A stretch of DNA of 64,000 nt, taken from Salibacterium halotolerans (GTDB taxonomy: Bacteria > Bacillota > Bacilli > Bacillales > Marinococcaceae). The notes beneath the pieces were generated by a model. The model did no database searches, was not told the DNA's origin, and saw nothing but the letters and a program-made list of their open reading frames with translations. Each line of letters starts with the position of its first letter. The first letter of the stretch is position 1. This document shows positions 17,934-26,149 of this stretch, one piece after another. The stretch lies in assembly GCF_900115625.1 (NCBI RefSeq), contig NZ_FOXD01000003.1:124001-188000 (forward strand), in the 5' to 3' direction. The position numbers and the translations under genes are program-made.

Positions 17934-18336
17934 AACAATACTCCTGACTACTTGGAGATAGTAAAAGACAGCCGTTTAAAGCAAGTGAAGCTGTTATGTT
18001 GAAGTATCTGCACAAAAGCGGCAGTTCATTCCCGATTTTTGTGCATGAGCACCAGAAATTCCGGAGACGATGACCGGTAAGGAAGGAGGGGATAACGATG
18101 GCCAATCACAGCATTCCAGTGTCCCGATCTTTGGCCGGTGCTCCCATTTTCCGCTGCAAATTCAGGCGACATTTTAAGACGTAAACTGGTCCCTTTGAAA
18201 AAAAGAGACCCTCTGTGTCCGGTAAAGGAGATCCGGATCGAACGGCCTGGGATTAACATCAGAGCACCGGCTTTTACGGAATGGACGGAAAAAGACAGGC
18301 ATAGGATAAGGATAAAAGCTGTCCAGGGAGGATCCT
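17934..18336. other. 403-base gap between divergent genes
   Basis: The region separates a minus-strand exported protein from a plus-strand membrane protein. Apart from a possible 28-codon ORF (18098-18184) with a very good ribosome site I see no RNA motif, repeat or terminator. Confidence 0.5.
18098..18184 (+). CDS. Possible 28-residue peptide with strong ribosome site
   Basis: ATG 18098 is preceded by AAGGAAGGAGGGG at good spacing and opens a 28-codon frame ending TAA 18184. The product (begins MANHSIPVSRSLAG, ends RRHFKT) is basic and matches nothing I know. The ribosome site is the only evidence; it could instead be a leader peptide or chance. Confidence 0.3.
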   Translation: MANHSIPVSRSLAGAPIFRCKFRRHFKT

Positions 18337-18843
18337 ATGTTTATTACGTTGTTGGAACTAACCGCAGCCGGTATGACATTTGGTGCTGCAGCAATGTATA
18401 ATCTGCATCACCAGAAGCGGATAACATTGCTCATTTTTTTGTTGTTTGTCTGCACGTTTTATATTGGCTTACTAACAGCCGGGTTTTCATGGCTTCAGAC
18501 TGCGGAAACCTCTATTCTTTTTGACGTGCTTCGCTTTTTGACGGCTGCAGCGGCGGCCGTGTTCGGTTTTATGTTCTACCTTCCTTATTATGGTTTTTTT
18601 CATCAACGTTCCGGGTATTTATGGCTCGCACTGACCCTGCTTTTCTTTTACATCGGCTGGCACGCCGGCCACTGGGCTTCGTCTCTTATGACGGAGCTGC
18701 TTTTGATGTTTTTATTTGCAGCAGCATATGTGGCCGGGAATACGTTGCAGAGTATTCTCCATTTTAAAATGAGAGGCCGGTTTTTCGTTCCTTATATTCC
18801 GTTTGCAGGTCTGCTTTTCTTTTCTTTGCTTATGTTGCTATAA
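18337..18843 (+). CDS. Small polytopic membrane protein, unknown
   Basis: A 168-residue protein with five or six predicted membrane segments and short loops (HHQKR, HQRSG, KMRGR) that suggest a positive-inside arrangement. A HAGHWAS stretch lies between segments four and five. No family recognised. GGGAGG precedes ATG 18337. It sits directly upstream of yqgQ (stop 18841-18843, yqgQ start 18851), so the two may share a transcript. Confidence 0.65.
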   Translation: MFITLLELTAAGMTFGAAAMYNLHHQKRITLLIFLLFVCTFYIGLLTAGFSWLQTAETSILFDVLRFLTAAAAAVFGFMFYLPYYGFFHQRSGYLWLALTLLFFYIGWHAGHWASSLMTELLLMFLFAAAYVAGNTLQSILHFKMRGRFFVPYIPFAGLLFFSLLMLL

Positions 18844-18850
18844 TAGATGT

Positions 18851-19072
18851 ATGAATACGGACTTTCAAACTCTCGCAGATATCAGAAAATGGCTCATACA
18901 GTTTCGTACCGTCATATACACCAAAGACCGGCGTATGGACCTTGAGCTTATGGAAGAAGAAGTAAAGGGAGCCCACGAGGCTGGGTTAATGGACAATAAG
19001 GACTATACAGCCGCGCTTATGATTATCAAAAACGAATACAGCCGCCTGTGCGATCAGGACAAGGAAGGATGA
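18851..19072 (+). CDS. yqgQ: YqgQ-family small protein (DUF910)
   Basis: A 73-residue protein (starts MNTDFQTLADIRKWL) of the DUF910/YqgQ family, an all-helical protein conserved immediately upstream of glucokinase in Bacilli and suggested to bind single-stranded nucleic acid. There is no Shine-Dalgarno sequence before ATG 18851. Instead TATAAT (18839-18844) lies six bases upstream, so the mRNA could be leaderless or translation could be coupled to the gene before it. Its stop lies 12 bases before the glcK start. Confidence 0.85.
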   Translation: MNTDFQTLADIRKWLIQFRTVIYTKDRRMDLELMEEEVKGAHEAGLMDNKDYTAALMIIKNEYSRLCDQDKEG

Positions 19073-19083
19073 GAACGCTGCAT

Positions 19084-20058
19084 ATGGATGAAAAGTATCT
19101 TCTAGGGATTGATGTCGGAGGAACGTCAGTGAAAATCGGCCTGTTTACAGAGAGCGGACAGCAAAAGGAAAAATGGTCGATAGCAACCAATAAAGACAAT
19201 AATGGTGAACATGTACTGGAGGATATCGCCCGCTCTATTTTAACAAAATGGAACGAACATGGACTGAGTGCTGCGGATGTAAAAGGGGCAGGAATCGGTG
19301 TGCCCGGTTTTGTCGATGTGAAAAAAGGAATGATTCAGTTTGCGGTGAACATCGGCTGGGTCGATTACCCGGTTGCTTCTATTCTGTCGGATTTTCTTCA
19401 GATTCCGGTCGTTCTTGATAATGACGCGAATCTGGCGGCTGCTGGGGAATACTGGCAGGGGGCTGGAAATGACGCCGCTGATGTCCTGCTGTTAACTTTG
19501 GGGACCGGAGTCGGTGGTGGTGTTATCGTTAATGGGGACATTCTGCACGGTGTGTCGGATATGGCAGGAGAAATTGGTCATGTGACGGTCGTTCCACGTA
19601 ACGGTGCGCCCTGTAACTGCGGGAAAACGGGCTGTCTGGAGACTGTGTCGTCTGCTACCGGAATGGTTCGGATGGCAGAAGCAGAAGCTGTGAAACATCC
19701 GGATTCCATGTTATACATAAAAAAACAGCAGACACCGTTAACCGCTCAAATTCTTTTTGAATGTGCAGCTGCCTGCGATGAAACAGCAGCTGCAGTCGTT
19801 GATCAATCGATGCATTACCTTGGAATGGCAGCCGGAAACGCGGCCAACGTACTCAACCCGCAGAGAATCGTTATAGGCGGTGGCGTATCAGCCGCCGGTG
19901 AGCAGCTTTTGACGCCCCTGCGCTCCCATTACGCTGTACATGCTCTGCCCAGAGTGGCGGACCATACATCTTTTGCCACGGCAGAACTGGGCAATGACGC
20001 CGGCATTATAGGCGCTGCATGGCTGGCAAAACATAAAGCGGCATCCGGGGGATTATGA
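19084..20058 (+). CDS. glcK: Glucokinase, ROK family
   Basis: A 324-residue ROK-family sugar kinase. The ATP phosphate-binding motif GIDVGGTSVKIG is at the N-terminus, LGTGVGGGVI at about residue 135, and the zinc-binding ROK signature (CNCGKTGCLE) near residue 180, with EIGH catalytic context just before. It phosphorylates glucose entering by non-PTS routes. Start ATG 19084 matches the known GlcK N-terminus; the upstream in-frame extension overlaps yqgQ. It follows yqgQ as in B. subtilis. Confidence 0.95.
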   Translation: MDEKYLLGIDVGGTSVKIGLFTESGQQKEKWSIATNKDNNGEHVLEDIARSILTKWNEHGLSAADVKGAGIGVPGFVDVKKGMIQFAVNIGWVDYPVASILSDFLQIPVVLDNDANLAAAGEYWQGAGNDAADVLLLTLGTGVGGGVIVNGDILHGVSDMAGEIGHVTVVPRNGAPCNCGKTGCLETVSSATGMVRMAEAEAVKHPDSMLYIKKQQTPLTAQILFECAAACDETAAAVVDQSMHYLGMAAGNAANVLNPQRIVIGGGVSAAGEQLLTPLRSHYAVHALPRVADHTSFATAELGNDAGIIGAAWLAKHKAASGGL

Positions 20059-20109
20059 CTCTATGAAACAAACCCAAAAAGATTAACAAGCATTGAAGGA
20101 GAAGATGAC

Positions 20110-21519
20110 ATGAAAGACTACCGCACAGAAAAAGACTTCCTTGGAGAAAAAAATGTACCTGAAGAGGCTTATTACGGTATTCAGACCATCCGGGCGAAAG
20201 AAAACTTCCCAATCACCGATTATCCGCCGCATCCTGAGCTGATCAAAGGATTCGGCTATGTCAAAAAAGGCGCCGCCATGGCGAACCGTGATGCGGGCAT
20301 GCTGAACCGTAATATTGCCGGAGCTGTCATTGAGGCATCAGAAGAAGTCATTGAAGGAAAATTTAATGATCAGTTTATTGTTGATGCCATTCAGGGGGGA
20401 GCGGGAACTTCCTTCAACATGAATGCCAACGAGGTGATTGCCAACCGGGCCATTGAAATACTCGGCGGCAACAAGGGGCATTACCTCATGGTCAGTCCCA
20501 ACACGCACGTGAACATGGGGCAGTCCACCAATGACGCCTTTCCAACGGCCATACATATTGCATGCCTGCACCTGGCCAAGGGACTTACATCTGCTCTGAA
20601 TCATCTTCTTCAGACACTTGAACAAAAAGAAACAGAATTTGACGATGTCATCAAAATGGGGCGCACCCATTTACAGGACGCGGTGCCGATCCGGCTCGGG
20701 CAGGAATTCAGCGCTTACCGCCGGGTTTTGGCAAGAGATCTGACAAGAATCAGACAGTCTGTTGATCACCTCTATGAAATTAACATGGGAGCGACAGCCG
20801 TAGGTACGGGGCTGAACGCCAATACGGATTATATCTCAAAAGTTCCTGATTATTTATCGGAATTGACCGGTTTTCCGTTTTACAGTGCTGAAAATCTTGT
20901 GGATGCCACACAGAATACCGATGCGTATACCGAATTGTCCGCTGCCTTGAAAGTACATGCCATTAATTTGTCGAAAATGGCAAATGATCTCCGGCTTATG
21001 AGTTCGGGACCGCGTACCGGACTGAACGAAATTAATCTACCTTCCAGGCAGCCAGGATCATCCATCATGCCGGGTAAAGTAAACCCTGTCATGTGCGAAG
21101 TCATCAATCAGGTTTCCTTCCAGGTTATCGGAAATGACCATACCATCAGTCTCGCGTCAGAAGCCGGACAGCTGGAGCTTAATGTAATGGAGCCGGTGCT
21201 TGTTTTTAACCTGCTGCAGTCTCTGTCGGTTCTTCAGAACGGATTAAGTGTTTTCCGCGAACACGGCGTAAGCGGCATTACGGCCAATATTGAACACTGC
21301 CGTCATCTGGTAGAAAAGAGTGTCGGCATTATAACCGCCATCAATCCCCACGTTGGATACGAAACGGCGTCCCGTATTGCCAAAGAAGCGATCGACACAG
21401 GCAGAAGTGTCCGGGAGATCTGCCTGGAACGCGACATTTTAAACGAAGAAGAACTGGATAGAATTCTCGACTCCAAGGAAATGACGAACCCGGGGATCGC
21501 AGGATCGGAATTTCTGTAG
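20110..21519 (+). CDS. aspA: Aspartate ammonia-lyase
   Basis: A 469-residue member of the fumarase/aspartase superfamily, reversibly converting aspartate to fumarate and ammonia. The superfamily signature GSSIMPGKVNPV is near residue 318 and the flexible catalytic loop serine lies within it. The N-terminal KDFLGEKNVPEEAYYGIQT is typical of aspartases rather than fumarases. It stands alone here rather than beside an asparaginase gene (ansAB arrangement). A GAAGGAGAAG site precedes ATG 20110. Confidence 0.95.
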   Translation: MKDYRTEKDFLGEKNVPEEAYYGIQTIRAKENFPITDYPPHPELIKGFGYVKKGAAMANRDAGMLNRNIAGAVIEASEEVIEGKFNDQFIVDAIQGGAGTSFNMNANEVIANRAIEILGGNKGHYLMVSPNTHVNMGQSTNDAFPTAIHIACLHLAKGLTSALNHLLQTLEQKETEFDDVIKMGRTHLQDAVPIRLGQEFSAYRRVLARDLTRIRQSVDHLYEINMGATAVGTGLNANTDYISKVPDYLSELTGFPFYSAENLVDATQNTDAYTELSAALKVHAINLSKMANDLRLMSSGPRTGLNEINLPSRQPGSSIMPGKVNPVMCEVINQVSFQVIGNDHTISLASEAGQLELNVMEPVLVFNLLQSLSVLQNGLSVFREHGVSGITANIEHCRHLVEKSVGIITAINPHVGYETASRIAKEAIDTGRSVREICLERDILNEEELDRILDSKEMTNPGIAGSEFL

Positions 21520-21573
21520 CATCACTCTCGACATCAACAACGTCTTTTCGTTCAGGGAGGGAAAGGGAAAAGA

Positions 21574-22197
21574 ATGTTCAAAGGAAATAAGCTCATTGTC
21601 CTCCTGCCGCTTACGTTAATGATTTTTCTGTTTATAGGAGGCGGCTTTTATATTAATCAGGCAGAAGAAGTGACAAATGAAAACCTATCGGAAGAAGTTC
21701 AGTGGGACAGTACGCTTGAACCAACAGAAAACGGCGCCAGGCTGACAGCATCATGGGAATGGGGACACATGCCCAGTGACGGACTGCACGGAACTGATTA
21801 TATCGGCATTACGTTTCTGGACGAAAATGGGGAACCTATGACCGGTGATCAGGTGGAACGCGCCGAGCTTCTTCTTGATCTAAATAATGAGGAGGAACGG
21901 TCTATAGAACCGGAAACGACTTCAGACGGCGTTCTCTTTGCTGTGCCCAATGAGATGGAGGATAATCAGGCAATTGGGAGCAGCGGAACGATTGATGTCC
22001 GTATGAGCTCCAATCCGGAGAATAAACGGGTTGTTATGAGCTATCTTCATACTTGGGAAGAGCATGGCGGCCTGGAAACATCCAATACCCGCTTTTTTGA
22101 TCCTTCTTTCCATGATAAAAATGGCAGCTCCTTTTACTGGGTCATTGAACACTTTGTCGAACGTGGGCCAAATACAGCAGAAGAGGAATCCGCATGA
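21574..22197 (+). CDS. Membrane-anchored acidic protein, unknown
   Basis: A 207-residue protein with one N-terminal membrane segment (LIVLLPLTLMIFLFIGGGFY) and an acidic extracytoplasmic domain with several W-containing strands (SWEWGHMPSDGLHG near residue 68). No family recognised; composition suits an extracellular location. GGGAGGGAAAGG precedes ATG 21574. Its stop overlaps the next start (ATGA), so it is translationally coupled to the DUF1385-like gene. Confidence 0.65.
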   Translation: MFKGNKLIVLLPLTLMIFLFIGGGFYINQAEEVTNENLSEEVQWDSTLEPTENGARLTASWEWGHMPSDGLHGTDYIGITFLDENGEPMTGDQVERAELLLDLNNEEERSIEPETTSDGVLFAVPNEMEDNQAIGSSGTIDVRMSSNPENKRVVMSYLHTWEEHGGLETSNTRFFDPSFHDKNGSSFYWVIEHFVERGPNTAEEESA

Positions 22198-23273
22198 AAG
22201 GCTTATCTTATCAAAACGGCGTTATTTTTATCGGTGCGGAACACGCAGGATGGGCGCAGTGGAACAACAACCGGCCGGAAGCAGACGTTGTTCCATTGAC
22301 CTTTTCTTCTATAATAAATGTGGCATCCCATGTTTTTCGCTCCATGCCTTTGTGGTATAGGAGTATATGTATGCTTCTTATCTGTGTAATCGTTCTTCCT
22401 TATATCGTGCGGTTGTTTACCGGTCTCTCTGTTCCAGGGCTGCCTTTGTACACTTTCTTGTATTTTCTGATGGGCACCCATTTCTTTTTTCCGAAAGAAC
22501 TGCGTCAGTTTCACGGAGCGGAGCATAAGGTTTTCAGCTTCAAGGGAATCAAAAAAAGGAGGAACCTTTATCGAATCAGAAAGTCTTCGATTACGAACCG
22601 CTATTGTTCCACCAATACGGTTGTTCTTTACTTTTTGCTGACGGCGGGAGGGTTTTTAATTTCGCTGCCGTGGCTTCCATGGACGACGGGGCTTGCGGCT
22701 GCATCCTATACGGCATTCCCGGCGGCTGCCGTGTTACACCGGATAATACAGTTTCCTTCCATGAAAATTATCCGCGCTCCCGTGCTTTCTCTATCGTATA
22801 CGGTGCAGCGTCATATTTCGTGCAAGGAACCGGACCGCCGCCATGTAAGGACGGCACTGGAAGCATACAGAGCACTGGCGGAAAAAGAGTTTCCCCATGT
22901 TCTGCAGGAGAAAAAGTCTAATCCAACAAAGGAGGATGCTCATATGGCAGTAGTAGATATTACGGTTGTTCCCGTAGGCACAGCTTCGACAAGTATCAGT
23001 GAAGATGTTGCCGCTATGCAGCAGGTACTTGACGGTCATTCGGAAAATATCCATTTTCAGCTCACACCAATGGGCACGGTTTTGGAAGGAAAGCTGGAAG
23101 ACCTGCTGCCGATTGTTAAAGAACTTCATGACATTCCGTTTCAGCGCGGAGCAGGCCGTGTATCCACTAATATCCGGATAGATGACCGGCGTGACAAAGA
23201 AAATCACGGCATGGCAGAAAAACTGGCATCGGTGGAGAACAAACAACAGGACACGTCGAATCAGAATGGATAA
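22194..23273 (+). CDS. DUF1385-like membrane protein read through into YqgV
   Basis: An open frame of 359 codons that joins two normally separate proteins. Residues 1-245 have about four membrane segments and the HGAEHK motif of DUF1385/YqhQ proteins (FHGAEHKVFSF near residue 105), though the usual HPRCGT is here NRYCSTN. Residues 251-359 are a complete YqgV-type protein with its own ribosome site and ATG. Adding one A to the A-run at 22911-22915 would create a stop at 22919-22921, so the fusion may be a recent frameshift or a sequencing error. yqhQ normally lies near yqhP, where it is missing in this window. Confidence 0.7.
   Translation: MKGLSYQNGVIFIGAEHAGWAQWNNNRPEADVVPLTFSSIINVASHVFRSMPLWYRSICMLLICVIVLPYIVRLFTGLSVPGLPLYTFLYFLMGTHFFFPKELRQFHGAEHKVFSFKGIKKRRNLYRIRKSSITNRYCSTNTVVLYFLLTAGGFLISLPWLPWTTGLAAASYTAFPAAAVLHRIIQFPSMKIIRAPVLSLSYTVQRHISCKEPDRRHVRTALEAYRALAEKEFPHVLQEKKSNPTKEDAHMAVVDITVVPVGTASTSISEDVAAMQQVLDGHSENIHFQLTPMGTVLEGKLEDLLPIVKELHDIPFQRGAGRVSTNIRIDDRRDKENHGMAEKLASVENKQQDTSNQNG
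22944..23273 (+). CDS. yqgV: MTH1187-family thiamine-binding protein
   Basis: A 109-residue protein (VVDITVVPVGTAST at the start; FQRGAGRVSTNIRIDDRRD near residue 75) of the MTH1187/YqgV family, ferredoxin-like small proteins that bind thiamine or hydroxymethylpyrimidine-type ligands. A perfect AAAGGAGG (22928-22935) lies eight bases before ATG 22944, which shows that it is translated on its own even though it is in frame with the upstream ORF. It ends at a bidirectional terminator. Confidence 0.88.
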   Translation: MAVVDITVVPVGTASTSISEDVAAMQQVLDGHSENIHFQLTPMGTVLEGKLEDLLPIVKELHDIPFQRGAGRVSTNIRIDDRRDKENHGMAEKLASVENKQQDTSNQNG

Positions 23274-23280
23274 AATAAAA

Positions 23281-23333
23281 CAATCCGGACGATGCCGCTT
23301 CTCATGGCAGGAACGCATCGTCCGGATTGTTAT
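23281..23333. terminator. Bidirectional terminator between yqgV and tRNA-Gln
   Basis: A perfect 15-bp inverted repeat (23281-23295 with 23315-23329) has AAAATAAAA on the left and a short T-rich stretch on the right. It can end yqgV on plus and tRNA-Gln on minus. Confidence 0.82.
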
Positions 23334-23369
23334 GTAATGTATATCTGTTTTCTTAAAAACTTAGAAAAA

Positions 23370-23444
23370 TGGCTGGGATGGCAGGGTTCGAACCTGCGAA
23401 TCACGGAATCAAAATCCGATGCCTTACCGCTTGGCTACATCCCA
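23370..23444 (-). tRNA. tRNA-Gln (TTG)
   Basis: On the minus strand: acceptor TGGGATG with CATCCCA, anticodon loop TTTTGAT giving TTG, T-loop TTCGAAC, discriminator G and encoded CCA. It lies alone between yqgV and comGA. Confidence 0.96.
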
Positions 23445-23567
23445 GTTTCAATCATTAGGATGAGCAGAGCGGCAGCATAGTATACAAAATTTTTTTCAAA
23501 AAAAAGAAGGAAAATCGAAAACCGTGCCGAATAATAATATTATGTTAATAAAAAGGAAGGTGATGTT

Positions 23568-24614
23568 TTGGAAAATATGGAACAGGACAGTCAGCGTTTA
23601 ATCGAGCAGGCGCTGCAGCTGCATGCCACCGATATTCATCTGCAGCCCGGCAGGAAAAGAACACGTCTGTTTTTCCGGATTCACGGACGCTTACGGTTGA
23701 TGGGCAGTATGAGCATACGGTATGCCGAGAGGTTGACCGCCCATTATAAATTCAGAGCGGGCATGGACATCGGAGAACAAAGGCGTCCGCAGAATGGATC
23801 GCTGTCACTGAAATACACGAGTACCCCCGTAAACCTGCGCTTCTCCACGTTGCCGTCATTCCGCCGTGAAAGTCTGGCCGTGCGGCTTCTTCCTCAGCAC
23901 GAGTATTTTCAACTCTCCTCTTTATCCTACACATCTGATGTAACCTCCCATTTTTCTTCTCTTTTGGATCGACGAAACGGTATGCTGATTTTGACCGGAC
24001 CAACGGGCTCCGGCAAAACGACAACACTATATGCCTTTTTACATGAACTCACCGGACGCGGCGCACGTATCGTCAGTGTGGAAGACCCGGTGGAAATACA
24101 GAATGAATCCTACATTCAGACAGAAGTGAATGAAAAAGCAGGTTTAACGTACAGGGAACTGCTGAAATCTTCTCTTCGTCATGATCCTGACGTATTGATG
24201 ATTGGTGAAATCCGGGATGAACATACCGCAGCGATGGCTGTCCGGGCCGCTTTGACCGGGCATCTTGTATTAACGACGATGCATGCAGGCTCGGCGCACG
24301 GGGCGGTACAGCGTCTGCTGGATTTTGGGTGCCTCCCCTCCGACTTAAGAGAAAATCTGCTCTGTATTACGTCCCAGGAGCTTGTCCCCCGCTACTGTCC
24401 GCTTTGCAAAAGACAGCCCTGCTCCATCTACTGTACCCACTACAAACACACCTCCCGTACCGCTTTATTTGATATTCTGACCGCAAAAGAACTGCAGCAA
24501 TGTCTGGAGGGACGCTCTTCTTCTGTGACAGTATCCAAGCATAATCAATGGGTAAAAGGGTACAGTCTCGGTCTGTTTCAGCCGGATTCCGACAAGGAAC
24601 AGATGTATGTTTGA
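23568..24614 (+). CDS. comGA: Competence pseudopilus ATPase ComGA
   Basis: A 348-residue type II secretion/type IV pilus assembly ATPase that powers the DNA-uptake pseudopilus at the inner membrane face. Walker A is GPTGSGKTT near residue 145, followed by the Asp box (VEDPVEI) and Walker B (LMIGEIRDEHTA), then the His box. A cysteine cluster near residue 280 (CPLCKRQPCSIYC) is likely to bind zinc. TTG 23568 follows AAGGAAGG; ATG 23577 is an alternative. First gene of comGA-GG. I could not find a convincing pair of ComK boxes upstream. Confidence 0.95.
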   Translation: MENMEQDSQRLIEQALQLHATDIHLQPGRKRTRLFFRIHGRLRLMGSMSIRYAERLTAHYKFRAGMDIGEQRRPQNGSLSLKYTSTPVNLRFSTLPSFRRESLAVRLLPQHEYFQLSSLSYTSDVTSHFSSLLDRRNGMLILTGPTGSGKTTTLYAFLHELTGRGARIVSVEDPVEIQNESYIQTEVNEKAGLTYRELLKSSLRHDPDVLMIGEIRDEHTAAMAVRAALTGHLVLTTMHAGSAHGAVQRLLDFGCLPSDLRENLLCITSQELVPRYCPLCKRQPCSIYCTHYKHTSRTALFDILTAKELQQCLEGRSSSVTVSKHNQWVKGYSLGLFQPDSDKEQMYV

Positions 24615-25644
24615 CCGGCGTGTATGGGTGAAAGAAGCACGGTCCGATTTTTTAATGAAAACGGGAACACTTCTTGAACAGGGATACGCTCTGGAACAAG
24701 CACTGCAGCTCTTATCCTGGGAACAGCCGTATCATATAAAAGAGAAAATACTGCGGATGACCGAAGAGCTGAGAACCGGCACCGGATTTCATGAAGTGCT
24801 TCACGACCACGGTTTTCCTGCAGATGTTGCGGCATATATTTTCTTTTCAGAACAGGGTGGGTTTTTATCGGAAGGACTGAAAGGAGCGGGAGACCTGTAT
24901 CAAAAAAGGATAAAAGCGCGGGGTTCGGTGCAGAAACTGCTGCGCTATCCACTTGTATTAATGTGGGTTCTTTTTATGATCGCGGTCGTGATGGTGAATT
25001 ATTTATTCCCCTCTTTCCGCCAGCTGTTTCAGTCGCTTGATATGGATTTTCCGGTGCTGACAAGAATCATGCTCCAGTTGTTTCAATACGCTCCTTTTGC
25101 AGCAGTCATGCTGATTCCGCTGCTGCTGGCTGGTTTTATCTATTACATGCGGCGGTTCCGCCATTTTACGCCTCACCGCCAATACGCCTCTTTATACCGC
25201 CTCCCCTGGATAGGTTCCTATCTGAAACTTTTTCTCACGTATTATTTTTCTCTTCAATTCAGCAGCATGCTGAAAGGAGGTGTTTCGATATATGAAGTTT
25301 GCCTTGTTTTTGAAAAACAGCACCATTTTCCGTTTTTTCAATTGGAGGGAGCTGATCTGAAACAGAAGCTCAAAGAGGGAAAGACGTTGTATGACGCTGT
25401 AGAGGAATCCGGCTGGTACCGCAGTGATATGAAATATGTCATCCAGCACGGGCAGGTTTCGGGAAGACTGGCAGAAGACCTCACTTTTTACAGCGGGCGG
25501 ATGCTTGAAGTTCTCGAAGAGCGGGTGAATAAAACGGTCATGGTGCTGCAGCCTGTTCTCTTTCTGATCATTGGACTGGTTATTCTGGGAATGTTTTTAT
25601 CCGTGTTCCTCCCGATGTTTCAGTTGATGAATTCGATGCAGTAG
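24607..25644 (+). CDS. comGB: Competence pseudopilus membrane platform ComGB
   Basis: A 345-residue GspF/PilC-type polytopic protein with two homologous cytoplasmic helical domains, three membrane segments (about residues 115-140, 160-185 and 315-340), and the repeat pattern QLLSWEQPYHIKEKI and KLKEGKTLYDAVEESGW. It is the inner-membrane platform for pseudopilus assembly. It overlaps comGA by eight bases. Confidence 0.93.
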   Translation: MFDRRVWVKEARSDFLMKTGTLLEQGYALEQALQLLSWEQPYHIKEKILRMTEELRTGTGFHEVLHDHGFPADVAAYIFFSEQGGFLSEGLKGAGDLYQKRIKARGSVQKLLRYPLVLMWVLFMIAVVMVNYLFPSFRQLFQSLDMDFPVLTRIMLQLFQYAPFAAVMLIPLLLAGFIYYMRRFRHFTPHRQYASLYRLPWIGSYLKLFLTYYFSLQFSSMLKGGVSIYEVCLVFEKQHHFPFFQLEGADLKQKLKEGKTLYDAVEESGWYRSDMKYVIQHGQVSGRLAEDLTFYSGRMLEVLEERVNKTVMVLQPVLFLIIGLVILGMFLSVFLPMFQLMNSMQ

Positions 25645-25676
25645 CCGGTAAAAAAACAAAGAAAGAAGGAAAAATA

Positions 25677-25838
25677 ATGCCTCAATCTCTTCCTATCGCT
25701 TCTCCTGTTTCGTTTGAGACAAAAATTATCGAACTGGAGAAACGTCTGCAGGCACTCGAAATCAATAAAGAGGAAGATATTTTGACACTGCTCCGCGTAC
25801 TGGACACGAAAACAACGGAAAGAAGGGGAAGCGCATGA
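25677..25838 (+). CDS. 53-residue ORF inserted between comGB and comGC
   Basis: A short frame from ATG 25677 (GAAGGA upstream) to TGA 25838, whose stop overlaps the comGC start as ATGA. The product begins MPQSLPIASPVSFETK and continues as a charged amphipathic helix (IIELEKRLQALEINKEEDIL) likely to form a coiled coil. B. subtilis has no gene here. Tight coupling on both sides suggests that it is translated as part of the operon, perhaps to set comGC translation or as a small pilus assembly helper. Function unknown. Confidence 0.6.
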   Translation: MPQSLPIASPVSFETKIIELEKRLQALEINKEEDILTLLRVLDTKTTERRGSA

Positions 25839-26149
25839 GAAAGAAATGTCAAAACGATTCCGGCTTCACGATGATTGAGATGATGGTCGTCCTGCTTATT
25901 ATTACTGTTCTCCTCCTTATCGCTGTACCGAATATGGTAAAGAATAATGAAGTGGCGCAGTCCAAGGGTTGTGATGCGACGATCAATATTTTGGAAGCGC
26001 AGGCGGGCGCCTACAGGGTGGAACACGAAACGCCAGCGTCAGCGCTCACTGATTTAAAGGAAGGTGGGTATGTGGAAACCATCACATGTCCTGATCAAAC
26101 AGCGCTGACATTGAATGCAGACGGAACGGTGACGAAGGCGTCAGAGTGA
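25835..26149 (+). CDS. comGC: Major competence pseudopilin ComGC
   Basis: A 104-residue major pseudopilin. The prepilin site is SGFTMIEM (cleavage between G and F, with Glu at +5), followed by a hydrophobic helix. Two cysteines (SKGCDAT and ITCPDQ) fit the ComGC intramolecular disulfide. It polymerises into the DNA-uptake pseudopilus after processing by ComC. The start overlaps the stop of the small ORF upstream, and its own stop overlaps the comGD start. Confidence 0.95.
   Translation: MRKKCQNDSGFTMIEMMVVLLIITVLLLIAVPNMVKNNEVAQSKGCDATINILEAQAGAYRVEHETPASALTDLKEGGYVETITCPDQTALTLNADGTVTKASE

Noticed and set aside
23445-23567. ComK boxes upstream of comGA
   Set aside because: There are A- and T-rich stretches (around 23485-23515) but no convincing pair of AAAA-N5-TTTT boxes.
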